Assembly: GCA_937859005.1 (NCBI GenBank)
Contig: CALLYR010000222.1
Span: 1 to 5,735 of the forward strand
Source of the DNA: an uncultured Paracoccus sp.
GTDB lineage: Bacteria; Pseudomonadota; Alphaproteobacteria; Rhodobacterales; Rhodobacteraceae
Length of the DNA stretch: 5,735 nucleotides
Direction of reading: 5' to 3'
Both the position numbers and the translations under genes were made by a program. The first letter of the stretch is position 1, and each line of letters opens with the position of its first letter. Below are positions 1-5,735 of the stretch, piece by piece. The notes below the pieces were generated by a model. The model made no database searches, was not told where the DNA came from, and worked only from the letters and a program-made list of their open reading frames with translations.

Positions 1-2
1 GC

Positions 3-326
3 CGCAAGGACGAAATCGCCGCCGCCGAGGCGCGGCTCAAGACTCGTCTGGTCGAACTGCGCGAGGCGAAAAAGGCCCTGGCCGACAGCCGGTCAGGCCA
101 GCAGGCCGGCACCGACCGCGGCATCGGCCGGCTGATCGCCATCTATGACGCGATGAAGCCCGCCGAGGCCGCCCGCGTGATGACTGCCCTGCCCCCCGAT
201 TTCGCGGCCGAGATCCTGGCCCGCGTCCAGCCCGAGACCGGCGCGCGCATCATCGCCGCGATCGAGCCCGCGCAGGCCGCAATGCTGACGGCGCATCTGG
301 GCGCCCGGCGCCTTCCAGCGGAGTGA
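3..326 (+). CDS. motE: MotE-family flagellar protein, C-terminal part (5' end outside window)
   Basis: The open frame runs in from the left edge and ends at TGA 324-326, giving the last 107 residues. Residues 1-30 of the fragment are rich in Glu, Lys, Arg, Ala and Leu in a heptad-like pattern, so they are probably a coiled coil. Residues about 41-101 form a helical domain with repeated Pro-capped helices (YDAMKPAEAARVM, then ALPPDFAAEILARV, then IEPAQAAMLTAHLGAR). This matches the MgtE-N/FliG-middle-like domain found at the C-terminus of MotE proteins. In Sinorhizobium MotE is known as a periplasmic chaperone for the motility protein MotC. Whether this homologue does the same job is not known from the sequence. 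The N-terminal signal or membrane segment expected for the family lies outside the window. The gene sits three bases before motA, which supports a stator or motor role. A cytoplasmic MgtE transporter is unlikely because no channel domain follows. Confidence 0.8.
   Translation, partial: RKDEIAAAEARLKTRLVELREAKKALADSRSGQQAGTDRGIGRLIAIYDAMKPAEAARVMTALPPDFAAEILARVQPETGARIIAAIEPAQAAMLTAHLGARRLPAE
320..323 (+). promoter_or_regulatory. Ribosome binding site of motA
   Basis: GGAG lies six bases before the ATG at 330, inside the last codons of motE. It supports that ATG as the motA start and implies that ribosomes finishing motE can feed directly into motA. Confidence 0.65.
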
Positions 327-329
327 GAG

Positions 330-1196
330 ATGTTCGGATTCGTAGGGATCGCCCTGACCTTCGCCATGGTCTTCGGCGGCTATATCCTGGCGGGCGGCAA
401 GATGGCGGTCATCACCCATTCGCTGCCCTTCGAGATGATGATGATCGGCGGCGCCGCGGTGGGCTCGTATCTCTTGTCCAACGACAGCGCGGTGCTGAAG
501 CACACGCTGGGGGGCATCATGCGCGCCTTCAGGGGCGCGCGCTGGACGGAAAGCGACAACCGCGACCTGCTGTGCCTGCTGTTCCAGTTGCTGCGGCTGG
601 CCCGGACCAATCCGGTCGAACTGGAGGAACATATCGAGAATCCTTCCTCTTCGACGATCTTTCAGGCGTATCCGCGCATCCTGGCCGACGACAGCGCGGT
701 GACGCTGATCGCGGACACGCTGCGCTCGGCCAGTCTGAACTATGACGACCCCTATCAGGTCGAGGACATGCTGGCCCGCCGCATCAGCCTGATGAACGAA
801 GAGGCGTTGCATGTCCCCCATGCCCTGCAGAACACCGCCGATGCCCTGCCCGCGCTGGGGATCGTGGCGGCGGTGCTGGGGGTCATCAAGACGATGGGCG
901 CCATCGACCAGCCCCCGGCGGTCCTGGGAGGCATGATCGGCGGTGCGCTGGTCGGCACCTTTCTGGGGGTATTCCTGGCCTATGGTCTGGTGGCGCCGCT
1001 GTCGCAGCGGCTGACGGCCGTGATCCGGCAGGACCAGGCGTTCCATGATATCATCAAGTCGGTCCTGATTGCGGGCCTGCATCAGCATGCGACAAGCCTG
1101 TGCGTCGAGGTCGGCCGCCAGTCCGCGCCCGAGCATCTGCGCCCCAGCTTCGCGGATGTGGAAAACGCGCTGCGCGAGATGAAGAAGGCTGCCTGA
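330..1196 (+). CDS. motA: Flagellar motor stator protein MotA
   Basis: MotA is the inner-membrane subunit that, with MotB, forms the ion-driven stator turning the flagellar rotor. The 288-residue product is close to the usual length (295 in E. coli). It begins with a typical first membrane helix (LTFAMVFGGYILAGG, residues 9-23) and a second around 34-50. The cytoplasmic loop carries the family stretch ENPSSSTIFQAYPRILAD (103-120). R92 and E99 align with E. coli R90 and E98, the charged residues that contact FliG. The third and fourth membrane helices contain DALPALGIVAAVLGV (171-185) and GALVGTFLGVFLAYG (205-219). P174 and P223 correspond to the functionally essential E. coli P173 and P222. 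The start is supported by GGAG at 320-323. The stop TGA overlaps the next ATG by one base. No motB is adjacent, so it must be elsewhere in the genome. Confidence 0.96.
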   Translation: MFGFVGIALTFAMVFGGYILAGGKMAVITHSLPFEMMMIGGAAVGSYLLSNDSAVLKHTLGGIMRAFRGARWTESDNRDLLCLLFQLLRLARTNPVELEEHIENPSSSTIFQAYPRILADDSAVTLIADTLRSASLNYDDPYQVEDMLARRISLMNEEALHVPHALQNTADALPALGIVAAVLGVIKTMGAIDQPPAVLGGMIGGALVGTFLGVFLAYGLVAPLSQRLTAVIRQDQAFHDIIKSVLIAGLHQHATSLCVEVGRQSAPEHLRPSFADVENALREMKKAA

Positions 1197-1465
1197 TGCT
1201 GTCCGCGCTGATCCTGTGGGCCGCGCAGGCCCTGTCCCCCCAGGCCGCCGCCGCGGTGCAGGACGCCAACGAACGGCTGCTGGCGGGCGAAAGCCTGCCG
1301 CCCGGCTATGTGCTGCAGCTTCAGGCTTTGCCCCCCGACCAGCGGCTGCTGGTGCTGGTCCATCTGCGCCGGGCCGGGTTGCTGGCCGAGCCGCCGCGAG
1401 ACCCTGACTGGCTGCTGGCCCCGGCCCCTGAACCATCCGGGCCGTTGCCGGAGGGAACCGAATGA
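1196..1465 (+). CDS. Small protein of unknown function between motA and flhA
   Basis: I do not recognise this 89-residue product. It starts at the ATG overlapping the motA stop (TGATG, 1194-1198), with AAGAAGG at 1182-1188 about seven bases upstream. It ends in an ATGA overlap with flhA, so both ends are fitted into the operon. The N-terminus (residues 1-21) is hydrophobic and Ala-rich but has no basic residues, so it is a poor signal peptide and may be a short helix. Residues 34-63 hold two LPP-led helical segments (LPPGYVLQLQA, then LPPDQRLLVLVHLRRAGLL). The tail (66-89) is Pro- and Glu-rich and probably disordered. Codon use is G/C-ending like the neighbours, which supports real coding. 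A role in motor or export-gate assembly is inferred only from position. Confidence 0.8.
   Translation: MLSALILWAAQALSPQAAAAVQDANERLLAGESLPPGYVLQLQALPPDQRLLVLVHLRRAGLLAEPPRDPDWLLAPAPEPSGPLPEGTE
1450..1455 (+). promoter_or_regulatory. Strong ribosome binding site of flhA
   Basis: GGAGGG lies seven bases before the ATG at 1462, the best Shine-Dalgarno match I noticed in the window. It fixes the flhA start even though that start is embedded in the stop region of the preceding small gene. It suggests flhA can recruit ribosomes itself as well as by coupling. Confidence 0.75.
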
Positions 1466-3540
1466 CTGCTCTGGGCCCCGTTCAGGCCGCCGTCGTGCCC
1501 GGGTCCGTCCGGCCGCTGTCGATCACGGCGGCGCTGGTGCTGGTGGTGATGTCGATGGTGGTGCCGATCCCGGCCATGCTGCTGGACGTGGGCATCGCGC
1601 TGTCGATCGCGACAGCCGTGCTGATCCTGGTCATGGCCTGCATCGTGAACCGGCCGACCGATTTTCAGGCATTTCCGGTCATGCTGCTGATCTCGCTGCT
1701 GATCCGGCTGTCGCTGAACGTGTCCTCGACGCGGCTGATCCTGACCGAAGGACACACTGGCCCCGATGCCGCGGGCGAGGTCATCAACGGCTTTGCCAGC
1801 TTTGTCGCGGGCGGTTCGCTGATGGTGGGGATCACCATCTTCGGGGTGATCTCGGTGGTGAACTTCATGGTCATCACCAAAGGTTCGGGCCGCATGGCCG
1901 AGGTCTCGGCGCGCTTCGCGCTCGATTCGCTGCCCGGCAAGCAGCTGGCGATCGACGGCGACCTGAACTCGGGCGCGATCGACCACGACGAGGCGAAACG
2001 CCGCCGCCTGCAGGACCAGCGCGAGATCAGCTTCTATGGTTCGCTGGACGGGGCGTCGAAATTCGTCAAGGGCGATGCGATGGCGGGGCTGGTCATCACC
2101 GCGATCAACTTCTTCGTCGGTCTGGGGGTGGGGGTTCTGTCCCACGGCCTGCCGGTGACCGAGGCGCTGGAAACCTATTCGAAGCTGACTATCGGCGACG
2201 GGCTGGTGGGTCAGGTGCCCGCACTCATCACCTCGATGGCGGCGGCGCTGCTGCTGTCGCGCGGGGGGGCCACCGACACCACCGCCGACCTGATCGCGCG
2301 GCAGTTCACCGACAACTGGCACGCCCCGGCGCTGGTGGCGGGGGGAATGCTGGTCATGGCGCTGGTCCCCGGCATGCCGACCGGCATCTTTGCGGCCATC
2401 GCCGCGGCGGCAGGCTGGTTCGCCTGGCGCAACGCGCGCCGCCCCGCCGACCCGCCCCCGGCAGCTGCACCGGCCCCCGCACCCGACACGCGCCCGCGGA
2501 TCGGCGACGTGCTGGACACCGACGAGATCTGCGTCGAGATCGGCCCTGACCTGATCGCCGCCGCGCTGGACGGGGCGCGGGGTCTCGGCGGGCGCATCAA
2601 CAACCTGCGCATCCATGTCGCCCGCAGCTATGGCGTGATCCTACCCGATGTGCGGATCACCGACGGTGTGGGGATGGGCGGCGGTGACTATGTGATCCGC
2701 CTGCACGGAGTGGTGCGTGCGCGCGGATCGCTGCGGGCGCATCATGTGCTGGCGCTGGGCAGCGACGATCTGCTGGCAGACGTCGAGGGCGAGTCCACGC
2801 GCGAGCCGGTCTATGACAGCCCCGCCCGCTGGATCGAGCCCGCCCGTCAGGAGGACGCCGCCATTCTGGGCGCCACCGTGGTCACGCCGATGGAGGTCCT
2901 GTCCACCCACCTGATGGAAACCGTGAAATCGCATCTGCCCGCGATGTTCACCTTGTCGGCCATGCAGCGGCTGATGCAGGAACTGCGCGGCCTGTCGGAC
3001 GAAACCCGCGCCCAGGGGTATCAGCGGGTCTTCGACAGCATGATCCCCGACAAGGTGTCGCCCGATCTGCTGCTGGCCGTGCTGCGCCTGCTGCTGGAAG
3101 AACGGGTCTCGATCCGCAACCTGCCCCTGATCGTCGAGGCCATTTACGAAAGCCGCAGCGCCGATCCCGAACTGGCCTGCGACCTGGTGCGCCGCCGCCT
3201 GCGCGGCCAGATCACCGAACAGCTCGCCGATCCCGACGGCCGGCTGGACGTGATCCAGTTGCAACCCCAGTGGGAGGCCGAGTTCATCCGCGCCGAAACC
3301 GAGCCGGGCCGGGCTGCGGGCACGCTGACGCCCCCCCTGCTGCGGCGGATGACCGACCAGTTGCGGCAGGTGGCGGCGGACCTGCCCCCCGACCGCCAGC
3401 CCGCGCTGGTCGTGCCCGGTCACCGCCGCCGGATGGTGCGGGCCATGGCCGCGGCGGCGGGCCTGTCCTGGCCGGTGCTGGGCATGGACGAAATCGACCC
3501 TCAGGCACAGATGCGCCTGATCGCCACGGTCGAGGCATGA
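1462..3540 (+). CDS. flhA: Flagellar type III export gate protein FlhA
   Basis: FlhA is the largest membrane component of the flagellar export gate. Its membrane part helps couple proton flow to secretion, and its cytoplasmic domain forms a ring that docks chaperone-substrate complexes. The product is 692 residues, the family's usual length. Hydrophobic segments fill about 20-138 and 206-322, with the conserved FHIPEP cytoplasmic loop between (about 139-205). Key residues match the Salmonella protein with a constant offset of three: R144, R151 and D155 in GSGRMAEVSARFALD, and D205 in GSLDGASKFVKGD, equivalent to Salmonella R147, R154, D158 and D208. A Pro/Ala-rich linker (about 327-345) leads to the cytoplasmic domain (about 346-692). 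That domain includes the family segments NLRIHVARSYGVILPDVRI, PDLLLAVLRLLLEERVSIRN and PALVVPGHRRRMVRAM. The start is set by GGAGGG at 1450-1455. The ends overlap the small upstream gene and fliR by ATGA. Nothing is truncated or missing. Confidence 0.98.
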   Translation: MTALGPVQAAVVPGSVRPLSITAALVLVVMSMVVPIPAMLLDVGIALSIATAVLILVMACIVNRPTDFQAFPVMLLISLLIRLSLNVSSTRLILTEGHTGPDAAGEVINGFASFVAGGSLMVGITIFGVISVVNFMVITKGSGRMAEVSARFALDSLPGKQLAIDGDLNSGAIDHDEAKRRRLQDQREISFYGSLDGASKFVKGDAMAGLVITAINFFVGLGVGVLSHGLPVTEALETYSKLTIGDGLVGQVPALITSMAAALLLSRGGATDTTADLIARQFTDNWHAPALVAGGMLVMALVPGMPTGIFAAIAAAAGWFAWRNARRPADPPPAAAPAPAPDTRPRIGDVLDTDEICVEIGPDLIAAALDGARGLGGRINNLRIHVARSYGVILPDVRITDGVGMGGGDYVIRLHGVVRARGSLRAHHVLALGSDDLLADVEGESTREPVYDSPARWIEPARQEDAAILGATVVTPMEVLSTHLMETVKSHLPAMFTLSAMQRLMQELRGLSDETRAQGYQRVFDSMIPDKVSPDLLLAVLRLLLEERVSIRNLPLIVEAIYESRSADPELACDLVRRRLRGQITEQLADPDGRLDVIQLQPQWEAEFIRAETEPGRAAGTLTPPLLRRMTDQLRQVAADLPPDRQPALVVPGHRRRMVRAMAAAAGLSWPVLGMDEIDPQAQMRLIATVEA

Positions 3541-4280
3541 TGGCCGGCTGGGACGCCGCCACCGGATTGTTGCCGCTGCTGCTGGCCTATGCCCGCATTC
3601 AGGCCTGCGTTCTGGCGATGCCGGGTTTCGGCGAGGCCTTTCTGACCGCACGGGTCAAGGTGGGCCTGGCGGCGGCGCTGACCCCGATGTTCGCCGTCCC
3701 GGTTGCGGCGACCATGCCTGACGCAGGGGCGCTGGCGCTGCTGGTCGGGGCCGAGCTGCTGACCGGTCTGCTGCTGGGAATCGCGGTGCGGCTGCTGGCC
3801 CTGTCGCTCGACATCGCGGCGACGGCGCTGGCGCAAAGCGCCTCGCTCGCGCAGATCATGGGCATCTCGCCGGACATGCCGCCGCATCCGATCGGCAATC
3901 TGGTCCATCTGGCGGGGCTGGCGGTGCTGATGGCGATGGGGCTGCCGGTCCTGCTGTGCCGCCTGCTGGCCGACAGCTTCGCGCTGCGCGGACTTGGCGG
4001 CGCGTGGCCGCGGGCCGAGGAGGCATGGCGGGCCATTCCCCCGCTGGTCGCCGACAGCTTTGCGCTGGCGATGCTGCTGGCCGCGCCCTTCATTCTGGGC
4101 GGATTCCTGTTTCAGGCGCTGTCCGGGGTGGTGGCGCGGGTGATGCCGGCCCTGCCGGTCGTGTTCCTGGCCGCCCCGGCTGCGATCCTGCTGGCGCTGG
4201 TAGCACTGGCGCTGCTGACGCCGGGGATTCTGGCACTGTGGGCCGATCACGTCCTGTCCGCAGGTCCGGGGACGCCATGA
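3537..4280 (+). CDS. fliR: Flagellar export gate protein FliR
   Basis: FliR is a core subunit of the FliP-FliQ-FliR channel in the flagellar export gate. The 247-residue product is near the usual 250-260 and is almost wholly hydrophobic. Family hallmarks visible are ARIQACVLAMPGFGEAFLTARVKVGLA (residues 19-45), with the RI, P-FG and RVK positions; GAELLTGLLLGIAVRL (71-86); SFALAMLLAAPFILGGFL (174-191); and MPALPVVFLAAP (203-214). Two adjacent ATG codons are possible starts. The one at 3537 overlaps the flhA stop as ATGA; the one at 3540 overlaps it by one base and has GAGG (3532-3535) four bases upstream. The choice changes the protein by one Met only. The 3' end overlaps flhB by ATGA. FliP and FliQ are not in the window. 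Confidence 0.95.
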   Translation: MMAGWDAATGLLPLLLAYARIQACVLAMPGFGEAFLTARVKVGLAAALTPMFAVPVAATMPDAGALALLVGAELLTGLLLGIAVRLLALSLDIAATALAQSASLAQIMGISPDMPPHPIGNLVHLAGLAVLMAMGLPVLLCRLLADSFALRGLGGAWPRAEEAWRAIPPLVADSFALAMLLAAPFILGGFLFQALSGVVARVMPALPVVFLAAPAAILLALVALALLTPGILALWADHVLSAGPGTP

Positions 4281-5368
4281 GCGAGGACAAGGAGGACCGT
4301 CAGCACGAGCCGTCCGAACAGAAGCTGAAGCGCGCCCGCGAAAAGGGCGACATCCCCCGTTCGGCGGATGCGAACACCGCATTGGCCTGGCTGGGCCTGT
4401 TCGGCGGCCTGACCCTCGGGGCGGGCGCGCTGGTGCCGGGCTGGGTCGCGATGGCCGAACGGCTGCTGGGGGCGGAACCTTGGCCCGCGCAAGGGGCCGA
4501 TCTGGCGCTGGCGCTGGCCGGGCGGGCGGCGCTGGGGGTGCTGGGCCTGGCTGCCGTGCCCGCGGCTCTGGTGCTGGCCGGGCTGGTGGTCCAGCGCGGG
4601 CTGGTCTTCACGCCCTCGAAGCTTGCGCCCGACCTCAAGCGGATCGACCCGTTCCGCAATCTGGCCCAGAAGTTCGGGCCCAAGGGACTGGCGGCATTCG
4701 CCCTGTCGGTGGCAAAGGTCTGCGCGGTCGCCGTGGGGGGATGGCTGATCTATGCCCGGCTGGCGGCGTGGATCATGCGCTCGTCCGAGATGGGCGAATG
4801 GTCGTGGATCGCGGGTCTGCCCGTCCTGCTGCGCCATGCGCTGGGGCTGGCCCTGGCAGTGGCGGTGGTCTTTGCGGCGCTCGATATCCTGTGGAAGTGG
4901 TTCGATTTCCGCCGCCGCAACCGGATGACCCGGCAGGAGGTGCAGGACGAATACAAGGACAGCGAGGGCGATCCGCATCTGCGTGCGGCACGGCGCCAGC
5001 GCGCGGTCGATCTGGCGATGGGCTCGATGCTGGCCGATGTGGAAAAGGCCGATGTGGTGATCGTGAACCCGACCCATTACGCCGTCGCGCTGGAATGGAA
5101 ACGCGGCAGCGGGCGGGCGCCGGTATGCCTTGCGAAAGGCGTCGACGAGGTCGCGCTTCGCATCCGCGAACGGGCGCGCGACCACAAGGTGCCGATCTGG
5201 TCCGACCCGCCCTGCGCCCGCGCGCTGCATGCACAGGTCGGCATCGGCGAGGAAATCACCCGCGATCAGTTCGGCCCCGTCGCCGCCGCGATCCGCTTTG
5301 CCGAAGCGATGCGCGCCAAGGCCCGTCAGGGCTGGGGCGGCACGTTGCAGGGGGGCATCGGAACATGA
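4277..5368 (+). CDS. flhB: Flagellar export switch protein FlhB
   Basis: FlhB is the export-gate subunit that switches secretion from rod/hook to filament proteins once the hook is complete. The 363-residue product begins with the charged stretch EQKLKRAREKGDIPRSAD (14-31), a family hallmark. Four hydrophobic segments follow at about 35-58, 76-110, 137-165 and 178-204. The membrane-to-cytoplasm connector contains NRMTRQEVQDEYKDSEGDP (215-233). The self-cleavage motif NPTH is intact at residues 264-267 (codons from 5066), equivalent to Salmonella N269-H272, so cleavage between Asn and Pro is expected. The conserved KGVDEVALRIRERA (287-300) and IWSDPPCARALHAQVGIGEEI (307-327) complete the cytoplasmic domain. 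The tail after about 350 is short, and the protein is some 20 residues shorter than the enterobacterial one. The start at the fliR ATGA overlap is preceded by GGGGA at 4268-4272. Confidence 0.97.
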   Translation: MSEDKEDRQHEPSEQKLKRAREKGDIPRSADANTALAWLGLFGGLTLGAGALVPGWVAMAERLLGAEPWPAQGADLALALAGRAALGVLGLAAVPAALVLAGLVVQRGLVFTPSKLAPDLKRIDPFRNLAQKFGPKGLAAFALSVAKVCAVAVGGWLIYARLAAWIMRSSEMGEWSWIAGLPVLLRHALGLALAVAVVFAALDILWKWFDFRRRNRMTRQEVQDEYKDSEGDPHLRAARRQRAVDLAMGSMLADVEKADVVIVNPTHYAVALEWKRGSGRAPVCLAKGVDEVALRIRERARDHKVPIWSDPPCARALHAQVGIGEEITRDQFGPVAAAIRFAEAMRAKARQGWGGTLQGGIGT

Positions 5369-5526
5369 GGGGATCTGCAGCGCACCACGGGGGCTGCGCG
5401 GGCGCTTGGGGCACCGTCCGCCTGTGGGGTGCCGCGTTACCCTGCCCGCCCCTGGACGCCACCGGCCCGGCGTCCCGGTGCGACCGGATGGGCAGGCCGG
5501 TTCGGGCGAAGGGATGGACGGAATGA
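5365..5526 (+). CDS. Doubtful 53-codon ORF filling the flhB to coiled-coil gene interval
   Basis: An ATG overlaps the flhB stop (ATGA 5365-5368), and this frame closes at a TGA that overlaps the next gene's ATG (ATGA 5523-5526). The geometry therefore mimics the operon's coupled genes. The predicted 53-residue product looks unlike a folded protein: it is rich in Gly, Ala, Arg, Pro, Trp and Cys, with no clear helix, membrane segment or motif. It uses codons that look uncommon next to its neighbours (AGG twice, TTA, TCT, GGA). By hand count 44 of 53 third positions are G or C, against 38 of 50 in the frame of the downstream gene, which is only weak support. The 154 bases between flhB and the next gene may instead be a noncoding spacer. 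I saw no T-run terminator and no recognisable promoter in them. Confidence 0.3.
   Translation: MRGSAAHHGGCAGAWGTVRLWGAALPCPPLDATGPASRCDRMGRPVRAKGWTE
5508..5513 (+). promoter_or_regulatory. Probable ribosome binding site of the terminal coiled-coil gene
   Basis: GAAGGG ends nine bases before the ATG at 5523. The alternative in-frame ATG at 5514 directly abuts this motif and could not use it, so the site favours 5523 as the start. Confidence 0.5.
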
Positions 5527-5735
5527 ACAGCCGGGTGCAACAGTTGCAGGCGCTGGAACGGCTGTCGCGGCTGAAGGCCGATCTGGAACTGCGGCGGTTT
5601 TCGGCGTTTCGGGCGCATGTCCAGGCTGTGCAGGCCACGGCCGAGGGGATGCGGGCCGAACTGGCCGAGGCCGCCGCGGCCCCTGCGGGCGCGGCTGTGG
5701 CGGACTGGCGGGCGGCCCATGCGCTGGTCGGCTAT
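5523..5735 (+). CDS. Coiled-coil protein after flhB, N-terminal part (possible FliJ-like accessory protein; 3' end outside window)
   Basis: The frame is open from ATG 5523 to the window edge, giving 71 residues. Residues 1-50 are strongly amphipathic and rich in Leu, Gln, Arg, Ala and Glu with a heptad-like pattern (for example LQALERLSRLKADLELRRF), indicating a long alpha-helical coiled coil. A short Ala/Pro/Gly break (about 51-57) is followed by ADWRAAHALVGY, probably the start of a second helix. A helical hairpin of this kind directly after export-gate genes recalls FliJ, the roughly 147-residue coiled-coil protein that links the export ATPase FliI to FlhA. The resemblance is in architecture only, and no FliJ signature can be claimed from this fragment. 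GAAGGG at 5508-5513 supports the start. An ATG at 5514 would add three residues. It could equally be an unnamed flagellar-cluster protein. Confidence 0.7.
   Translation, partial: MNSRVQQLQALERLSRLKADLELRRFSAFRAHVQAVQATAEGMRAELAEAAAAPAGAAVADWRAAHALVGY

Noticed and set aside
1..326. Possible magnesium transporter MgtE, from the MgtE-N-like helices
   Set aside because: The frame stops right after the helical domain with no CBS or membrane channel domain, and it sits directly before motA, so MotE is the better reading.
93..1436. 447-codon open frame on the minus strand opposite motE, motA and the small gene
   Set aside because: Antisense shadow typical of very GC-rich genes. It is rich in Arg, Gln, Gly, His and Asp with no domain, and it lies across well-supported genes on the other strand.
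2440..2496. Pro/Ala repeat-like stretch in flhA suggesting an insertion or frameshift
   Set aside because: It lies exactly where FlhA proteins have their variable linker between membrane and cytoplasmic domains, and the frame and total length are normal.
1308..2549. 413-codon + strand frame overlapping the start of flhA
   Set aside because: Composition is Arg/Gly/Ala/His low-complexity with no motif, while flhA in the other frame has full family conservation across the same bases.
5369..5522. Intrinsic terminator or flagellar promoter (sigma-54 or CtrA type) after flhB
   Set aside because: No T-run follows the inverted repeats, no GG-N10-GC element of -24/-12 type was convincing, and no TTAA-N7-TTAA pair is present.
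4247..5638. 463-codon minus-strand frame opposite flhB and the terminal coiled-coil gene
   Set aside because: Same GC-driven shadow. Its codons are complementary to conserved flhB codons, and the product has no recognisable fold.

Overview
The window is a very GC-rich, tightly packed, single-direction (+ strand) stretch of a flagellar operon. It most likely comes from an alphaproteobacterium of the Rhodobacteraceae/Paracoccaceae type. That placement is an inference from the G/C-heavy third codon positions, a MotE-family gene directly before motA, and a motA - small ORF - flhA - fliR - flhB order that I associate with this group. No species can be named from this sequence.

Layout, left to right: (1) the 3' end of a motE-like gene (to 326), with a charged coiled-coil stretch followed by an MgtE-N/FliG-like helical domain. 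(2) motA (330-1196), the proton-channel stator subunit. (3) A small unrecognised gene (1196-1465, 89 aa) wedged between motA and flhA. (4) flhA (1462-3540), (5) fliR (3537-4280) and (6) flhB (4277-5368), three membrane components of the flagellar type III export gate. (7) A 154-base interval after flhB holding only a doubtful 53-codon ORF (5365-5526). (8) The 5' end of a small coiled-coil protein gene (from 5523, cut by the window edge), which by size and context may be a FliJ-type or other flagellar accessory protein.

The genes are joined by 1- or 4-base stop/start overlaps (TGATG once, ATGA repeatedly). Only three bases separate motE from motA. This implies one transcript with translational coupling. 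No promoter, terminator, tRNA, rRNA, mobile element or CRISPR array was seen.

Functionally the products fall into two groups. MotE and MotA belong to the torque-generating stator; the partner motB is not in the window. FlhA, FliR and FlhB belong to the export gate that secretes rod, hook and filament subunits; FliP and FliQ are not in the window. The signature residues I could check in MotA, FlhA and FlhB are intact, and FliR matches its family in pattern and length, so the system looks functional. I see no evidence of a novel system. The points that deserve attention are the unnamed small genes at 1196-1465 and 5523 onward and the uncertain interval at 5369-5522.
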